The position numbers were made by a program, and so were the translations under genes. From the NCBI RefSeq assembly GCF_000715075.1, contig NC_134087.1:109345161-109409160 (forward strand): 64,000 bases of DNA, written 5' to 3'. Position 1 is the stretch's first letter, and each line of letters opens with the position of its first letter. This document shows, one piece after another, positions 12,004 to 23,748 of this stretch. Source of the stretch: Nicotiana tabacum. Its lineage: Eukaryota > Streptophyta > Magnoliopsida > Solanales > Solanaceae. The notes below the pieces were generated by a model. The model had not been told where the DNA came from. It saw only the letters and a program-made list of their open reading frames with translations, and ran no database searches.

Positions 12004-12548
12004 TAGGATAAAAGTCCTAGTCTGATGGATCTTCTCCCAATAAAATCTTAGTTTGATGAATCTTTCTCCTAAGATAGAAGACCTAGTCTGATGAACTTTC
12101 TCCTAGGATCAAAATCTTAGTCTGATGAGTTTTTCTCTTAAGATAGAAAACCTAGTCTGATGAACTTTCTCCTAGGATAGAAATCTTAGTCTGATGAATC
12201 TTTCTCCTAAGATAACAAAAAGAGGACCTAGTCTGATGAATTTTCTCCTAGAGTCAAAATCTTAGTCTGATGAATTTTTCTCCTAAGATAGAAAACCTAG
12301 TATGATGAACTTTCTCCTAGGATAGAAATCTTAGTCTGATGAACCTTTCTCCTAAGATAGAAAACCTAGTCTGATGAATTTTCTCCTAGGATAAATGTCT
12401 TAGTCGGATGAATCTTTCTCCTAAGATACCAAAAAGAGCCAAAAAAGGGACCTAGTCTGATGAATTTTCTCCTAGGATTAAGGTCTTAGTCTGATGAATC
12501 TTTCTCCTAAGATAGAAAAGCTAGTCTGATGAATTTTCTCCTAAGATA
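12004..12548 (+). repeat. Tandem array of about 15 alternating hairpin half-units in C
   Basis: The array has a dimeric period of about 69 bp. One half-unit reads cctagtctgatgaa-ctttct-cctagg, the other cttagtctgatgaa-tctttct-cctaag, joined by a/t-rich linkers (atagaaaa). Each half-unit can fold with a five-base stem, CCTAG/CTAGG in one type and CTTAG/CTAAG in the other. Position between gag and the 3' LTR matches the hypervariable, satellite-prone 3' region known in Tat/Ogre elements. Confidence 0.9.
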
Positions 12549-12777
12549 ATAATTTAGAAAAAAGAAAGGGGAAGTCTAAATTTGAAAAAAAGAAGAAGAA
12601 GGGAGTCATTTTTTTTAGTTTTCTTAAGATTATCAATGTTTAGTTTTCTTGAAATCAGGGGGCCCCGCTTGGAGAATAGGGTTCGTTTTACTTTAGTCAA
12701 GCTTAGTTTATAGTTTTCTTAGTCTATTCTTTAGTTTACTCTCATCATTGCATCAATAGCATAAGTGGTTTACAGTT

Positions 12778-13386
12778 TTGCTAACAACTCACAAATCTTC
12801 CGAGCACAAACTAGGGCAGAAAAATTTCTTTTGTTTTGTCTGTTTTGTGGTAATCAGGAGCCCACCTGAAGAACAAAGTAATTTCGAAAGAAGACAGTTT
12901 AAGTTCAGCAATCATGCGCCCACCTGGAGAACAAGGGAAGACAACTCAAGTTTCAAGGGGAAGAAGTTTCGAAGGAAGACAGTTCAAGTTTCAAGGCAAA
13001 ATAGTTCAAGGTGCAAGGGAAAACAGTGTCAAGTAACAAGAGAAGACGGTTCAAGTTCAGCAATCAGGCGCCCACCTGGAAAAAAAGGGAATTCAATTCA
13101 GAATGCAATTCAGGTCAGCAACAAAAGAAGCTCGCATCAAGAATGCGAGTCAGCAGTCCAAGATGATCAACAGAAATTAGTCACAATCCAGAATAAAAAG
13201 AAAAAAAAACAAAAAGAAAGACAAGAAGTGAATCCAAATGTAGAAGTTAATGAAAGACGCGAGCTGCTTAGGACACGGCTGAGGTCACAAGCTCTGCATG
13301 TCCCATTTTGGTCTGAAAAGTTGAAGAAGAACAAACTAGCACCTGCAACTAGCAAGCGTCAAGGTTCAAATCCAAAGTCTGTATGA
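12778..13386 (+). other. Open frame in 3' region of C, probably not a gene
   Basis: A 202-codon open frame rich in Ser, Gln, Lys and Arg. It arises from a purine-rich stretch with internal near-repeats ('gttcaagtttcaaggg', 'agcaatcaggcgcccacctgg' at about 12910 and 13059). I see no domain, no signal peptide and no membrane segment. Compositional openness is the simplest explanation; an accessory product cannot be excluded. Confidence 0.2.
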
Positions 13387-13584
13387 AGAACCATTCAAAA
13401 CTCAGGATCAACCTTCAGAAGACTTATAGATAAGAATCTTGTAACTCTTAGTTGGTAGACTTAGCTAGTCTTTTCCATTTCTTGATTTTTTGATGTAATA
13501 ATGGGACTACAGACCGGAACCTCGGTGGAACGGCACCTCGATCGGCTCTTCACCTTGGCATACTCCACCGTCTCACCCACCTCT

Positions 13585-13653
13585 GAACTACACGTGGCCT
13601 GATTCCTTTATAGCCAAGGATATGTAGGCAGCTTAGATACCAGGGCTCGGTCA
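13585..13653 (+). other. Covarying hairpin module, copy 4
   Basis: gaactaca, CTGAT, stem TCCTT (13604-13608), loop of seven, stem AAGGA (13616-13620), then TATGTAGGCA. Here the outer pair is CTACA/TGTAG, a compensatory change relative to CTACG/CGTAG in copy 2. Confidence 0.8.
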
Positions 13654-13753
13654 CATTCCCCTTTTCTCTTAGTTATAACCTCTCCAAATAAGGGTCGGGT
13701 CAAAAAACCTGTCTAGTCATTCTTTGTCAGAAAATATTTCGCATTTCCAGTCA

Positions 13754-13765
13754 AACAGGGGCAGC
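13754..13765 (+). other. Polypurine tract of element C
   Basis: aacaggggcagc lies immediately upstream of the 3' LTR start; this is where plus-strand DNA synthesis would be primed. Confidence 0.7.
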
Positions 13766-16155
13766 CGTAGACATGTGATTTTTGACCATTCCCAAGATTA
13801 TTTATATCTTAGCATGTAAATATTTAGTTTAGGCCTAATATCTCCATTTCATCTGATTTTGACTCTTTTACTTTATTTCGTCACAAAAAATAAAAATTAC
13901 AAAAAAATATTTTAGTTTACGTATCTTTCGTAAATTTAAATAAAAAAAAATATATACAAAAATAGTACCTTATCCTTATTTGTTTATAGTCTTGAAACAC
14001 AAAAAATAAATTTATGCTTTATGTTTAGTTCAATTAATTAAAATTATTTTTATATTTTTATATCTCTTAATTGAAGGACACTCCCTAGAACAGCCGCACC
14101 CCCCTCCACAAAAAACTCCTCCTTCCTTTTCCAAAAACGGACAGCAGCTTCTCACCATTTTCAGCCATTGAAGCTCCATTAAATTACCTCACAAGCTCCA
14201 AAAATAAGCAGCCATTTTCTCCATAAATCCAATCATTAAAGTAACCTTGAACAACCCCATCTTCCTCTATAAATAGCCATGGAATTCTTGCTGAAAAGAA
14301 CTCCAAAAACACTACAATGAAACACCTAAAGTCCATCTCTAAAAACACCATCAAAATAGCCCCTTAACCACCCTAAACCACCTCCTCTTTCTCCAAAAAA
14401 ATGCAGCCTAAAGCTGCTGCAAATCCAACTCCGCGATAGCTTCAAAACGCAGCAAACAGAGCTGCAAAACACCACCCAAAATCCAGCAGTAGAGAGCAGC
14501 AAAATCAGCTGCGAATCTGCTGAAAAATCTGCAGCGAAACAAGCTACAAAATAGCTCGAAAACCTGCCAAAACCTGGCTGAAAACCAACACCAAACAGTC
14601 CCTTTTTGCACAGAAAAATCGCAGCTCGAAGGTTGAGTCGTCGAGTTCGCCGTCACAGGTTTCCGATCGTGGTCTTTGGCGTTTCATCTGTCTTTTTAGT
14701 TACAAAGATTTAAAATTCGGATTCGGCAATAAAGGTCCGTTTCTTTTACACATGCATCATATCTTCCTAGTCTGATTCATGGATTTTATTTGAATGATCA
14801 TTTCGTCAAGTTTATATATCTATGCGAGTGATGAATCCATAACTCAGAACTGAGATTACTTACAAGTTCAATTTTTTTTTTCCAGTATTTGAGGAAGTTT
14901 GGGAATTCACTATTATTGTTATCATATATTAGCATGTTGGTTGGTCGTTATCTTCATTAGGTAAGCCATTATTTTCATGCTATTTGGTTAGATGCTTTTT
15001 TGAGTTAGATGAATAATGATGAAATTGGAGCTAAAGCTATTCTTTTTACCTCTGAATGTTTGAGGCCTTAAGTAGTTTTGTTGCTTAGCATCGCTGATTT
15101 TCATTTAGTTATCTTGAGTTTTATTTATTGATTTCTTGTTTAATTAGAAAACTTATGAATTTACATGTTAAAAATATTGATTTAAGTTTGGTACAGTCAC
15201 ATGAATAAGGTGGGGAGCATCATTCTCATATTTCTTAAAGTAGCATTTGTGCTTAATAAGTGTTGAATTTTGTTTTTTTTTTCTCTTGTATAATTTATTC
15301 AATTTGTATGGATGTAGAAGATAGAGGTGCCCCATTAAGTGGGTTGTGGTTCTAATTGGGTGTAATGCATTTGAAAACGTTAGGATTATTTAGGCGCTCC
15401 AATTTTATCATCTTGATTATGTATACGTTCGCGTAACATAATTATGATTCTAAAACCAATTTGGAGTATGCGTTCGCGCAACTTCGATCAAATCTTCTCG
15501 TAATAATAAAATGAATTTTCATAGGCTATTAATTTAATTTAATTTATATAGTTTGAGGTATGCCATCTACAGTTTAATCATTCATGGCCCTCATATTAAT
15601 AGCCTAGATATAAAAAGTGACAAATGTTCGCAGTTTGCTTTAGGCACGTTTAATATACTATCGTGGTTGTGGACACGTCCGCATGACATGATTGTGATTT
15701 TTAAAAACCAAACTGGAGTATGCATTCACGCAACTTTGGCCAAATTTTTCTCAATAATAATAAAGCGCTATTAATTGTGGACATGTCCGCGTGACATGAT
15801 TCTTGATACGGGAAACAAATGGGTACACGTACGCGTGACCCATTTCAAGATAATTTTTCTTAGTTTAAAAGCGGTAAGCGGTAAAGGCACATAGGTTCTA
15901 AAATCAGTAATTATATAATTTTGATAAGCCAAGTATGATCAAAGCGGCCGTGCTAGAACCACGGAACTCGGGAGTGCCTAACACCTTCTCCCGGGTTAAC
16001 ATAATTCCTTACCCAAATTTCTGCGTTTGCAGACCGTAATTAGAGTCAACTTCCTCGATTCGCAATTTTTACCGGTGACTTGGAACACCATAAATTATTC
16101 CAAGTGGAGACTCTGATTTTTATAATTAATCCCGTTTCGATTGCCACCTGAGACA
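13766..16155 (+). repeat. 3' LTR of element C (2390 bp)
   Basis: Alignable with 3956-6553 from cgtagacatgtgatt to gagaca, with scattered substitutions. Two deletions relative to the 5' copy: about 170 bp near 14062, which removes the TATA region, and about 55 bp near 16150. The last bases are followed directly by the gtgac target duplication. Confidence 0.88.
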
Positions 16156-16160
16156 GTGAC

Positions 16161-16681
16161 AGCCTGAGAGACGGCTGGGGCTACAGGAAGCAAGTATGCC
16201 CGGGTGATACTTTCCATAAGGTCCACTAGATGGACCATAGCATCCTGGAGTATTGAGGTAGCAATAAACCCCTATGGGACCTGAGCTGGGCCCACCGGAA
16301 CTGTCGGGGCCGAAACCTCATCATCAAAGTCAACCTAAGGCTCCGCCGTTGGTGCTGCTGCTCTAGGCTGATCTCTGGCCCTACCTCAGCCTCTAGCACG
16401 GCCTCGCCCTCTGCCCCTCATGGGAGCTGCTGCTGGGGGCATGGGCTGCTGATCAGTGGATAAGGAAGCGTGTGGTCTCACCATCTGCGAAAAAACAGAA
16501 TAGAAATTCAATTAGCATTGAGAAACCAAACCGCGCGACATGAAAGAATAAATGTGAAGCTTTTCCTAACTCTGTAGCCTCTAGGGGATAAATACAGACG
16601 TCTCCATACCGATCCCTCAGACTCTACTAAGCTTGTCTATGAATTGTGAGACCCATGTAACCTAGAGCTATGATACCATCT
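16161..16681 (-). pseudogene. 5' leader, primer binding site and gag N-terminus of chromovirus A
   Basis: On the minus strand the LTR end tgaca (16686-16682) is followed by tggtatcatagctc (16678-16665), a one-base variant of the plant initiator-Met primer binding site. A leader follows, then ATG at 16484. The predicted protein begins MVRPHASLSTDQQP and runs into an Arg/Gly-rich tail, the same N-terminus as element I (52675). The ATG is preceded by a T-run and gcag, resembling a splice acceptor, in both elements. Homology stops at 16161, equivalent to about 53003 in element I, where LTR B was inserted; gag resumes at 961. Confidence 0.85.
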
Positions 16682-17394
16682 TGTCACGAACCGAATTTCC
16701 TACCCTCGGGAGTCGTGATGGTACCTACTAATGTGAGCTAGACAAGCAGATTGTTTGGACCAATTACCTTTTTACCCCTTTTATATTCTTTAACAATTAC
16801 AAAGCAATAACATATAGATAGTAGAATTTACAATAAGCAGAAGAAAAGCAATAAATCATCTGAATATGTATCCAATACAACTATTTGAGCATCAACTACC
16901 CATAACTGGTGTCACCATTTCACAGACGATCTAAGAATACTACATATAAAGTCTGAAAGATAAAAGATACACTTTTTTCTGAACTAAGTAAATGAAATAG
17001 GAGTAAAAGGATAGAAGGAGACGCAAGGGCCTACAAACGCCTATAGGACTACCTTGGATCTCCGCGTGGACTGAAGGAAGCCACCCAATCTACGGTCCAA
17101 AAGCTACTGCTCCAGGATCTGCACACAGTGCAAAGTATTGTATCAGCAAAACCAACCCCATATGCTGGTAAGTGCCTAGCCTAACCTAAGTGAAGTAGTG
17201 ACTAGGCTAGAACTAGACTAGCAAATGAACCTGTGCAATTCAACTATATACAATGGAAAAGAAGAACAACAATATACAGTCAAGTATAGGAGGGGTAACA
17301 GGTTGCGGGGGAACTATCAATTAGAGTAGAAAGACAACAGGTAATTGAAAGAAACTACTATCTCAAACATCAACAAAGAATTAGAAATCAATAA

Positions 17395-17850
17395 GTACAC
17401 GACATCATCCTTCGTGTTTTTACTCTCGTCCTCACCAAAGTAATCAAGTAATGAAAATGTGCACGGCATCACCCTTCATGCTTTTACTCTCGTCCTCACC
17501 ATATAATCAATATAATCGGCACGGAATGGTAAATCGTGCGGCACGACATCACCCTTCGTGCCTTACACTCTTTCCTCACAAATCACACACGGCATCACCC
17601 TTCGTGCTTCAACACTCTCTCACCAAAACAATACACGACATCACCCTTCGTGCTTTAAAACTCTCTTCCTCACCCAAACAACAATCACAAACAATAGGGC
17701 AAGGGAATAAATGAAATTACAATAAGAATCCCGGCAAGGGAAAAATAGTTCAACAATCAAGTCCTGACAAGGGAACAACATCATAAGAAGCATCAACATC
17801 CCGGCTAGGGAGATAACATTAAAAGCAACAAATTCCCGGCAAGGGAGATA
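17395..17850 (-). repeat. Tandem arrays in LTR A matching those in LTR B
   Basis: Five or six units around 'cacggcatcacccttcgtgc' and 'actctcgtcctcacca' (17395-17680), then four variants of tcccggcaaggga (17729-17850), the reverse complement of the arrays at 2775-3255. Confidence 0.85.
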
Positions 17851-18744
17851 ATATAATGATTCTCTTCTCTTTTTCACTTTTCCTTCCCAACTCACTTCAC
17901 AACTTAAGTCAATGCTCTAAAAGGTTCAATTACCACTTATACTTTCACATTTCATTATACAACTTGAGTCAACGCTCCTCAATATTCAAATGTCACAATT
18001 ACTTTCACAAACATTGCCCAACTATAGAAATCATCACCCAAGCATGAATTATACAACGAAGTCATAATAACCACAATATAAGACTCACGGGAATGTTTGC
18101 CACCAACGTATAGATACTCGTCACCATTCTTATACGTTGTACTCAACAAATTCCACATAGAAAATAAGACTCGACTCCTAATCCCTCAAGTTAAGGTTAG
18201 ACCAAACACTTACCTCAATGTCACGAACACAATTCAAGTCTCTACTATCGCTTTACCTCTTTATTCCACCACCAATTCGCTCGTATCTAGCCACAAGTTA
18301 CTTAATTACATCAATAAATGATAAATGAATCAATTCTAATGCATAAAAATAAGTTTTCTAAAGTTTTACCCAAAAAGGCAAAAATCGCCCTTAGGCCCAC
18401 ATGGTCAAAACCTAAGGTTCGAACCAAAACCCGATTACCCACTCCCCCACTAACTCAATTATATAATTTGTTTTGAAATCGGACTTCAAATCGAGGTCAA
18501 AATCCCCATTTTTTTTGAAAAACCTAGATTCTGCCCAAAACACCTAATTTCCCCCATGAAAATCATTGATTTTGAGTTGAAATCATGTGAAAAGATGTTA
18601 ATGATTGAAGAAAATGAGTTAAAATTGACTTACAATCGATTTGGAAGAAGAGTTGTCTTTGAAAAATCGGCCAAGAGTGTTTTGGTTTTTAAAGAGTGTG
18701 AAAATGAAAGATTTTCGGCTAAGTTATAAAATTGCAGGTTGCAG

Positions 18745-18990
18745 ATGTCGCAATTGCGACTAGGGTTCGCAATTGCGAACCCAGACATCTATTAAGCTCG
18801 AATTTGCAAGGGGATTTTCCCATTTGCGAAGTCGCTTTTGCGAACCACATGTCGCATTTGCGACGACTGACCAAAAGGGGGAAACATCGCATTTGCAATA
18901 AATTCCTCGCAATTGCGAGGTCGGTTGGCCTGGGCTATTTTTTTCGCATTTGCGACAAAGCCTTCGCATTTGTGAGCCAATCTTCGTAAA
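18745..18990 (-). repeat. Cluster of tcgcaaatgcga palindromes in LTR A
   Basis: About a dozen variants of cgcaattgcga / cgcatttgcga within 250 bp, at the position equivalent to 1549-1865 in LTR B. Confidence 0.75.
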
Positions 18991-19726
18991 TGCGAAGCCT
19001 GCAGGCCTGCAATGCAACAGCTGAAGTCTGCAACTTTCCATGTCCAAAATCTACCCCGTGGCCTATCCAAAACACACCCGAGCCCTCGGGGCTCCAAACC
19101 AAACATGCACACCCACCTAAAGATATCATACGAACTCACTCATGCATTCAAATCACTAAAATAATATCCACAACTGTGAATTTAGCATCAAAATCATGAA
19201 ATTTCTTAAGAACGTCAAATTTCCCAATTTACTCAAATACGATCCGATTCACGTCATCTCAAGTACGTCTATTACCAAATTTCACAGACTTATCTTAAAT
19301 TACATATAAGACCTGTACCGGGAACTGGAACCAAAATACAGGCCCGATACCATCAAGCTTTAAACACATTTTATTTTCAAAAACTCATAAATATTCCAGA
19401 AAATAACTTTCTTTAAAAATTCATTTCTCAGGATTGGGACCTAGGAATTCTATTCCGGGCATACGCCCAAGTCCCATATTTTCCTACGGATCCTTTGAGA
19501 CCGTCATATCACAGGTTCGGGTCCCTTTACCCAAAATACTGACCGAAGTTAACTTAATTCATTTTAAAGTCAAAATTCATCATTTTTTACAGATTTTCAC
19601 ATATTGGCTTTCCGGCTACGCGCCCGGACTACGAATGCAGATCGAGGTGAGATAGAAAGAGGTTTTTTAAGGCCTCAAAACACAGAATTCATTTTTAAAA
19701 CAAGTGATGACCCAAAAGGGTCATCA

Positions 19727-20293
19727 TATTGCCGAGAAATTGGAGGAACTTGAGAAGGCTAAGTCCTTTCATTTGGACACTCGGAGGAAGGCCGAGATGT
19801 TGGAGTTGGCGAATAAGAATCTTTGAGCCGAGTGGGAAAATGATCAATCTACGGCGAGAGCTAAGGAAGACCAGCTCGAGGAGAGGATCGGGGAGTTGGT
19901 GAAAGACAACTCCATCCTTCATGATCGAGAGGCCGAGAACGATCAATTGCTTGCATGGACGTCCTATTCCAACATTTTTACCAATGTACCTCGAGAGTTA
20001 TACGAAGAATGGATCCATGCCGAGTCCTGGTTAGATGTGTTTCGGGACTTGCATGCATCGGGCTCTGTTCCTGAAGCTGCCCTTAAATATGCCCTGGTTA
20101 AGGCTTGTAAGCTCGAGTCGCTTGTGGATATAATCCCACTACGCCTCAACGTGATGAGGATGATGAGGAAGAGGGTATAGATCGGCTTGAAGAGGACACC
20201 TGGTACGATACCATTTTTCCTCACGGTGAACGTGGCAAGGATGTCGGGGATAGAGGTGATGAGGTTGTAGAGGACCCTGATGGCGAGGTCTAG
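19727..20293 (+). pseudogene. 3' part of antisense ORF of Tat element H (coiled coil plus acidic tail)
   Basis: The frame encodes a charged helical region (KLEELEKAKSFH..., ARAKEDQLEERIGELVKD) followed by FTNVPRELYEEWIHAESWLDVFRDL and ALKYALVKACKLESL. An acidic C-terminus ends at the stop 20291-20293, with one internal stop (near 19827) and a frame change. The layout, coiled coil then acidic tail, matches the end of the antisense ORF in element E (44368-45215). Its beginning was removed when chromovirus A inserted at 19727. It lies on the strand opposite to the gag of its own element. In plant Tat elements extra ORFs in this position are known, but their function is not. Confidence 0.7.
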
Positions 20294-20639
20294 TAGTTTT
20301 TCTCTTAGACTTTTTTGTGTATTTTTTCTGGTGTCTTTAAGAGGCCTTATAATGAACTCTTTATTCGTGTATGATTGTTTAAGTTGTTTTTTGCGTCTTC
20401 TTCCATACCTGTTGCTTGTTTCCGCACTTATGTGCTTTTCTTTTGTTGTTTACCTGTTATGATTTCTATTCTTTCTATTGTAGTTGTCTTTTAGTTGGTC
20501 GTAGCCTTGATGACAAATATATATGTGTCGTATTTGTGCCTTATTAATATAGGTCGGTTGATCCTCTTTATTTTGGATGATAGGTGTTGTTTGATCTTGG
20601 TTAATTTTGATATTTTGCCTAGTTATAAGAACGCGGGCG

Positions 20640-20985
20640 AGCTTAACCTTTTATTAACTCGAGGCGGAGGGCCGATAGGTTCTTTTCGAACTCAGTCAAA
20701 ATTAACCTTTTACTAAAATGCAGCCGAGGGCCGAAAGGTGTTGTTCAAGCTAGGTCGAACTTAACCTTTTATTAAAATGCAGCTGAGGCCGAAAGATGTT
20801 GTCCGAGCTGGTTCGAACTTAACCTTTTATTACATGACGTCCAAGGATTGAAAGGTGTTGTTCGAGCTAGGTCGAAATTAACCTTTTATTAAATTGCAAT
20901 CGAGGGCTAGAAGGTGTTGTTCGAGTTGGTCGAACTTAACCTTTTAAAATGCGGCCAAGGTCCAAAAGGTGTTGTTCGAGTTTCA
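20640..20985 (-). repeat. Six-unit tandem array of Tat element H
   Basis: Units of about 55-62 bp: 'cttaaccttttattaaaatg', 'cagccgagggccgaaaggtg', 'ttgttcgagctaggtcgaa'. The array sits between the antisense ORF and a truncated protease; the rest of pol is absent. Confidence 0.88.
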
Positions 20986-22660
20986 TCTGGGTGAGGACAC
21001 ATGTATGGATAATGCACGCTCCACTTCCATCATCTACCATGATACATTTGACATCAGTATCTAAATGCGCAAAGTAATGACGAGAGCATCATTGTGAGGG
21101 AATGTCAAACCATCAGCATCTGACTCGTCGAAGATGATACTTTCTTCAAGTCTATCATATCGTTTTCGGGTGATAGATCGTTTGAGCTTGTGAGTGGCAG
21201 TGAATTTAACGTCATTGATAAAGGTGTCATCGTTGTTGACGATGATCATATTGATAGTGCGAGCTGGCGATGATGGATTCGGTGGGCCTTGGTGTTCACG
21301 TCCTCTAGCGAAGTTGTTTCTTCCCTTGTCGCTCAACAGCTCTTTAAGGTGACCCTGCCGCAACATGTTTACAACCTCTTGCCTAAGAGCCATGCAATCT
21401 TCTATTTTGTGTTCGTGCTCCTGGTGGAATTCACAGAGGGCGTCTGATTTTCTGGTGCTCGGATCGGATCTCATCTTTGGCGACTACTTCACCTTCGTTC
21501 CAAGTTTATCAAGGGCATATACTACTTCTATAGGTGATACACAATAATTGTTAGCAATAAGTCGATTGTTCTGGTGAGTCCCTAACCTCGGCTTGGATGG
21601 GCCTTTATCATAATAGAAAGAGGGCGGGGCAGGCCCCCTGACGTATGGCTGATGTTGTTTTTAGTTAGGTCGTGAGACCGGTTGGTCCCTCCTAATGTTG
21701 TCTCTTCTTTTTTCATGGACTCGGCTTGTACAAAGATAAGCCGTTGAGTTGGTCTATTGAGGTCGTCTCATCTGCTCAGACTTCGGCACAGTAAGTATTA
21801 TGGATTTTATCCCAAGTGGTTGGGGATATTTCATCAACCAGCTCAACAGTTTTCTAGTCGCTCTCGAACCATCTCTACTCGACCCATTTTAAAAAGCCGC
21901 CACCGTCATTCCCTCGGACATATTTGATAGGGTCATCCTTACCCTCCTGAATCGGGCGAGGAAGTCCCTCTGTTCCTCTCCCAAGGACTGCTTGACGGTG
22001 AATATGTCATTTACTCATGTTTCGGCTTTCTTGGCTCCGGCATGCGCTGTTACGCACTTATCGGCCATTACCTCAAAGGTTTCTATGGAGCGGGCCGGTA
22101 GCTGTGAGTACCAACTCAATGCCCCTCCCGTAATAGTATCGCCGAATTTCTTCAGCAAATAGAGGAAACTTGTTCCTTGGTGAGGTCTTTGTCTTTTACG
22201 GCGGTGACATAATAAGTCACGTGATTCAGGATCTGTCATTCCGTCGTATATCCTAAGATATGGCGACATTTTAAAGGTTTTTGGTATGGCATGTGAGGAT
22301 GCTTCTTCATTACGGCTATTCTACGAACCTACCAGCGTCCCTTTTCGGCAATAGCTAAGGGGCGCCTGGTATCTTGTCGACCCGTTCTTGGTGTTCTTTC
22401 ATTTGATCTGTGAGTGATTCGTTTTCATTCTCTATTTCCTCCATACTCTTCAGAACAACGGCAAGGACGTTATCACTTGCATTGTTAGTGATATTCTGAG
22501 TTATACCAGGTGTTAGAGAGTCTGGTTGGTCGCCTATTCGTTTGCTCGTTGCACTGTGCTGGTTTTTGCAGTTTGTATAGAAGTGCATGGAGTGGCCTTG
22601 TTGAGCACGTTTACTAGTGTATCGGTCAACTATGCTTCGAGGAGCTTTTTCACAGTCGGT
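20986..22660 (-). pseudogene. gag and start of protease of Tat element H
   Basis: Minus-strand frames recover an ordered Tat Gag: an N-terminal helical part (22588-22355), then the capsid block FLYLLKKFGDTITGGALSWY and QLPARSIETFEVMADKCVTA (22269-22015). A C-terminal C-x2-H-type finger, CEFHQEHEHKIEDC, follows (about 21430). The linker ends in PHNDALVITLRI (21060), and after one frameshift the aspartic protease loop VDDGSGACIIH appears (about 21040-21010). Coding is broken by frameshifts. Pol stops immediately after the protease loop, where the tandem array at 20985 begins, so RT, RNase H and integrase are deleted. Confidence 0.82.
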
Positions 22661-22721
22661 GGCGTCTCATCTCCTGTGGACGTGGAGGCCCCTTTTCTAT
22701 TTGGTTTTGTTATGCTACAAT

Positions 22722-23724
<1,003 letters not shown>

Positions 23725-23732
23725 GCTACGAT

Positions 23733-23748
23733 GGGGGGGGGGGGGGGG
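23733..23748. repeat. G16 homopolymer next to the MITE
   Basis: Sixteen G in a row immediately after the MITE target duplication, within the leader of Tat element H. Possible sequencing or assembly instability. Confidence 0.85.

Larger units (their letters stand above)
3956..16155 (+). mobile_element. Element C: complete gag-only (TR-GAG-like) Tat/Ogre-type LTR retrotransposon
   Basis: Both ends are visible. The 5' LTR (3956-6553) and 3' LTR (13766-16155) are alignable throughout, and the element is bounded by a perfect 5-bp target duplication gtgac at 3951-3955 and 16156-16160. Inside are a primer binding site, a leader with A-rich repeats, one gag frame (8025-9665), a long non-coding 3' region with a tandem hairpin array, and a polypurine tract. 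There is no protease, reverse transcriptase, RNase H or integrase anywhere between 9666 and 13765. It therefore resembles the non-autonomous TR-GAG class and would need proteins from a relative. Gag now carries five stop codons, so this copy is dead. The target site was the 3' terminus of LTR B. Confidence 0.9.
16682..19726 (-). mobile_element. LTR of chromovirus A (5' LTR, minus strand)
   Basis: About 3045 bp. On the minus strand it starts with the palindrome TGATGACCC-ttttg-GGTCATCA (19726 down) and ends GGTTCGTGACA (16682). Blocks are colinear with LTR B and with the LTRs of element I. It abuts the primer binding site on its left and a Tat antisense ORF on its right (19727), so A inserted into that ORF. 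The other LTR of A lies outside the window. Confidence 0.88.

Noticed and set aside
12004..12548. CTGATGA followed by GAAA in each repeat unit, resembling a hammerhead ribozyme core (as in retrozymes)
   Set aside because: No stem II can form between CTGATGA and the GAAA, and the cleavage-site context is missing; the match is to two short words only.
12004..12548. TGATGA and CTGA as C/D box snoRNA motifs
   Set aside because: The two boxes overlap in the same seven bases instead of being separated by a guide region, and the array lies in a retroelement 3' region.
12778..13386. 202-codon open frame as a gene of element C
   Set aside because: Purine-rich, internally repetitive, no domain; kept only as a low-confidence note.
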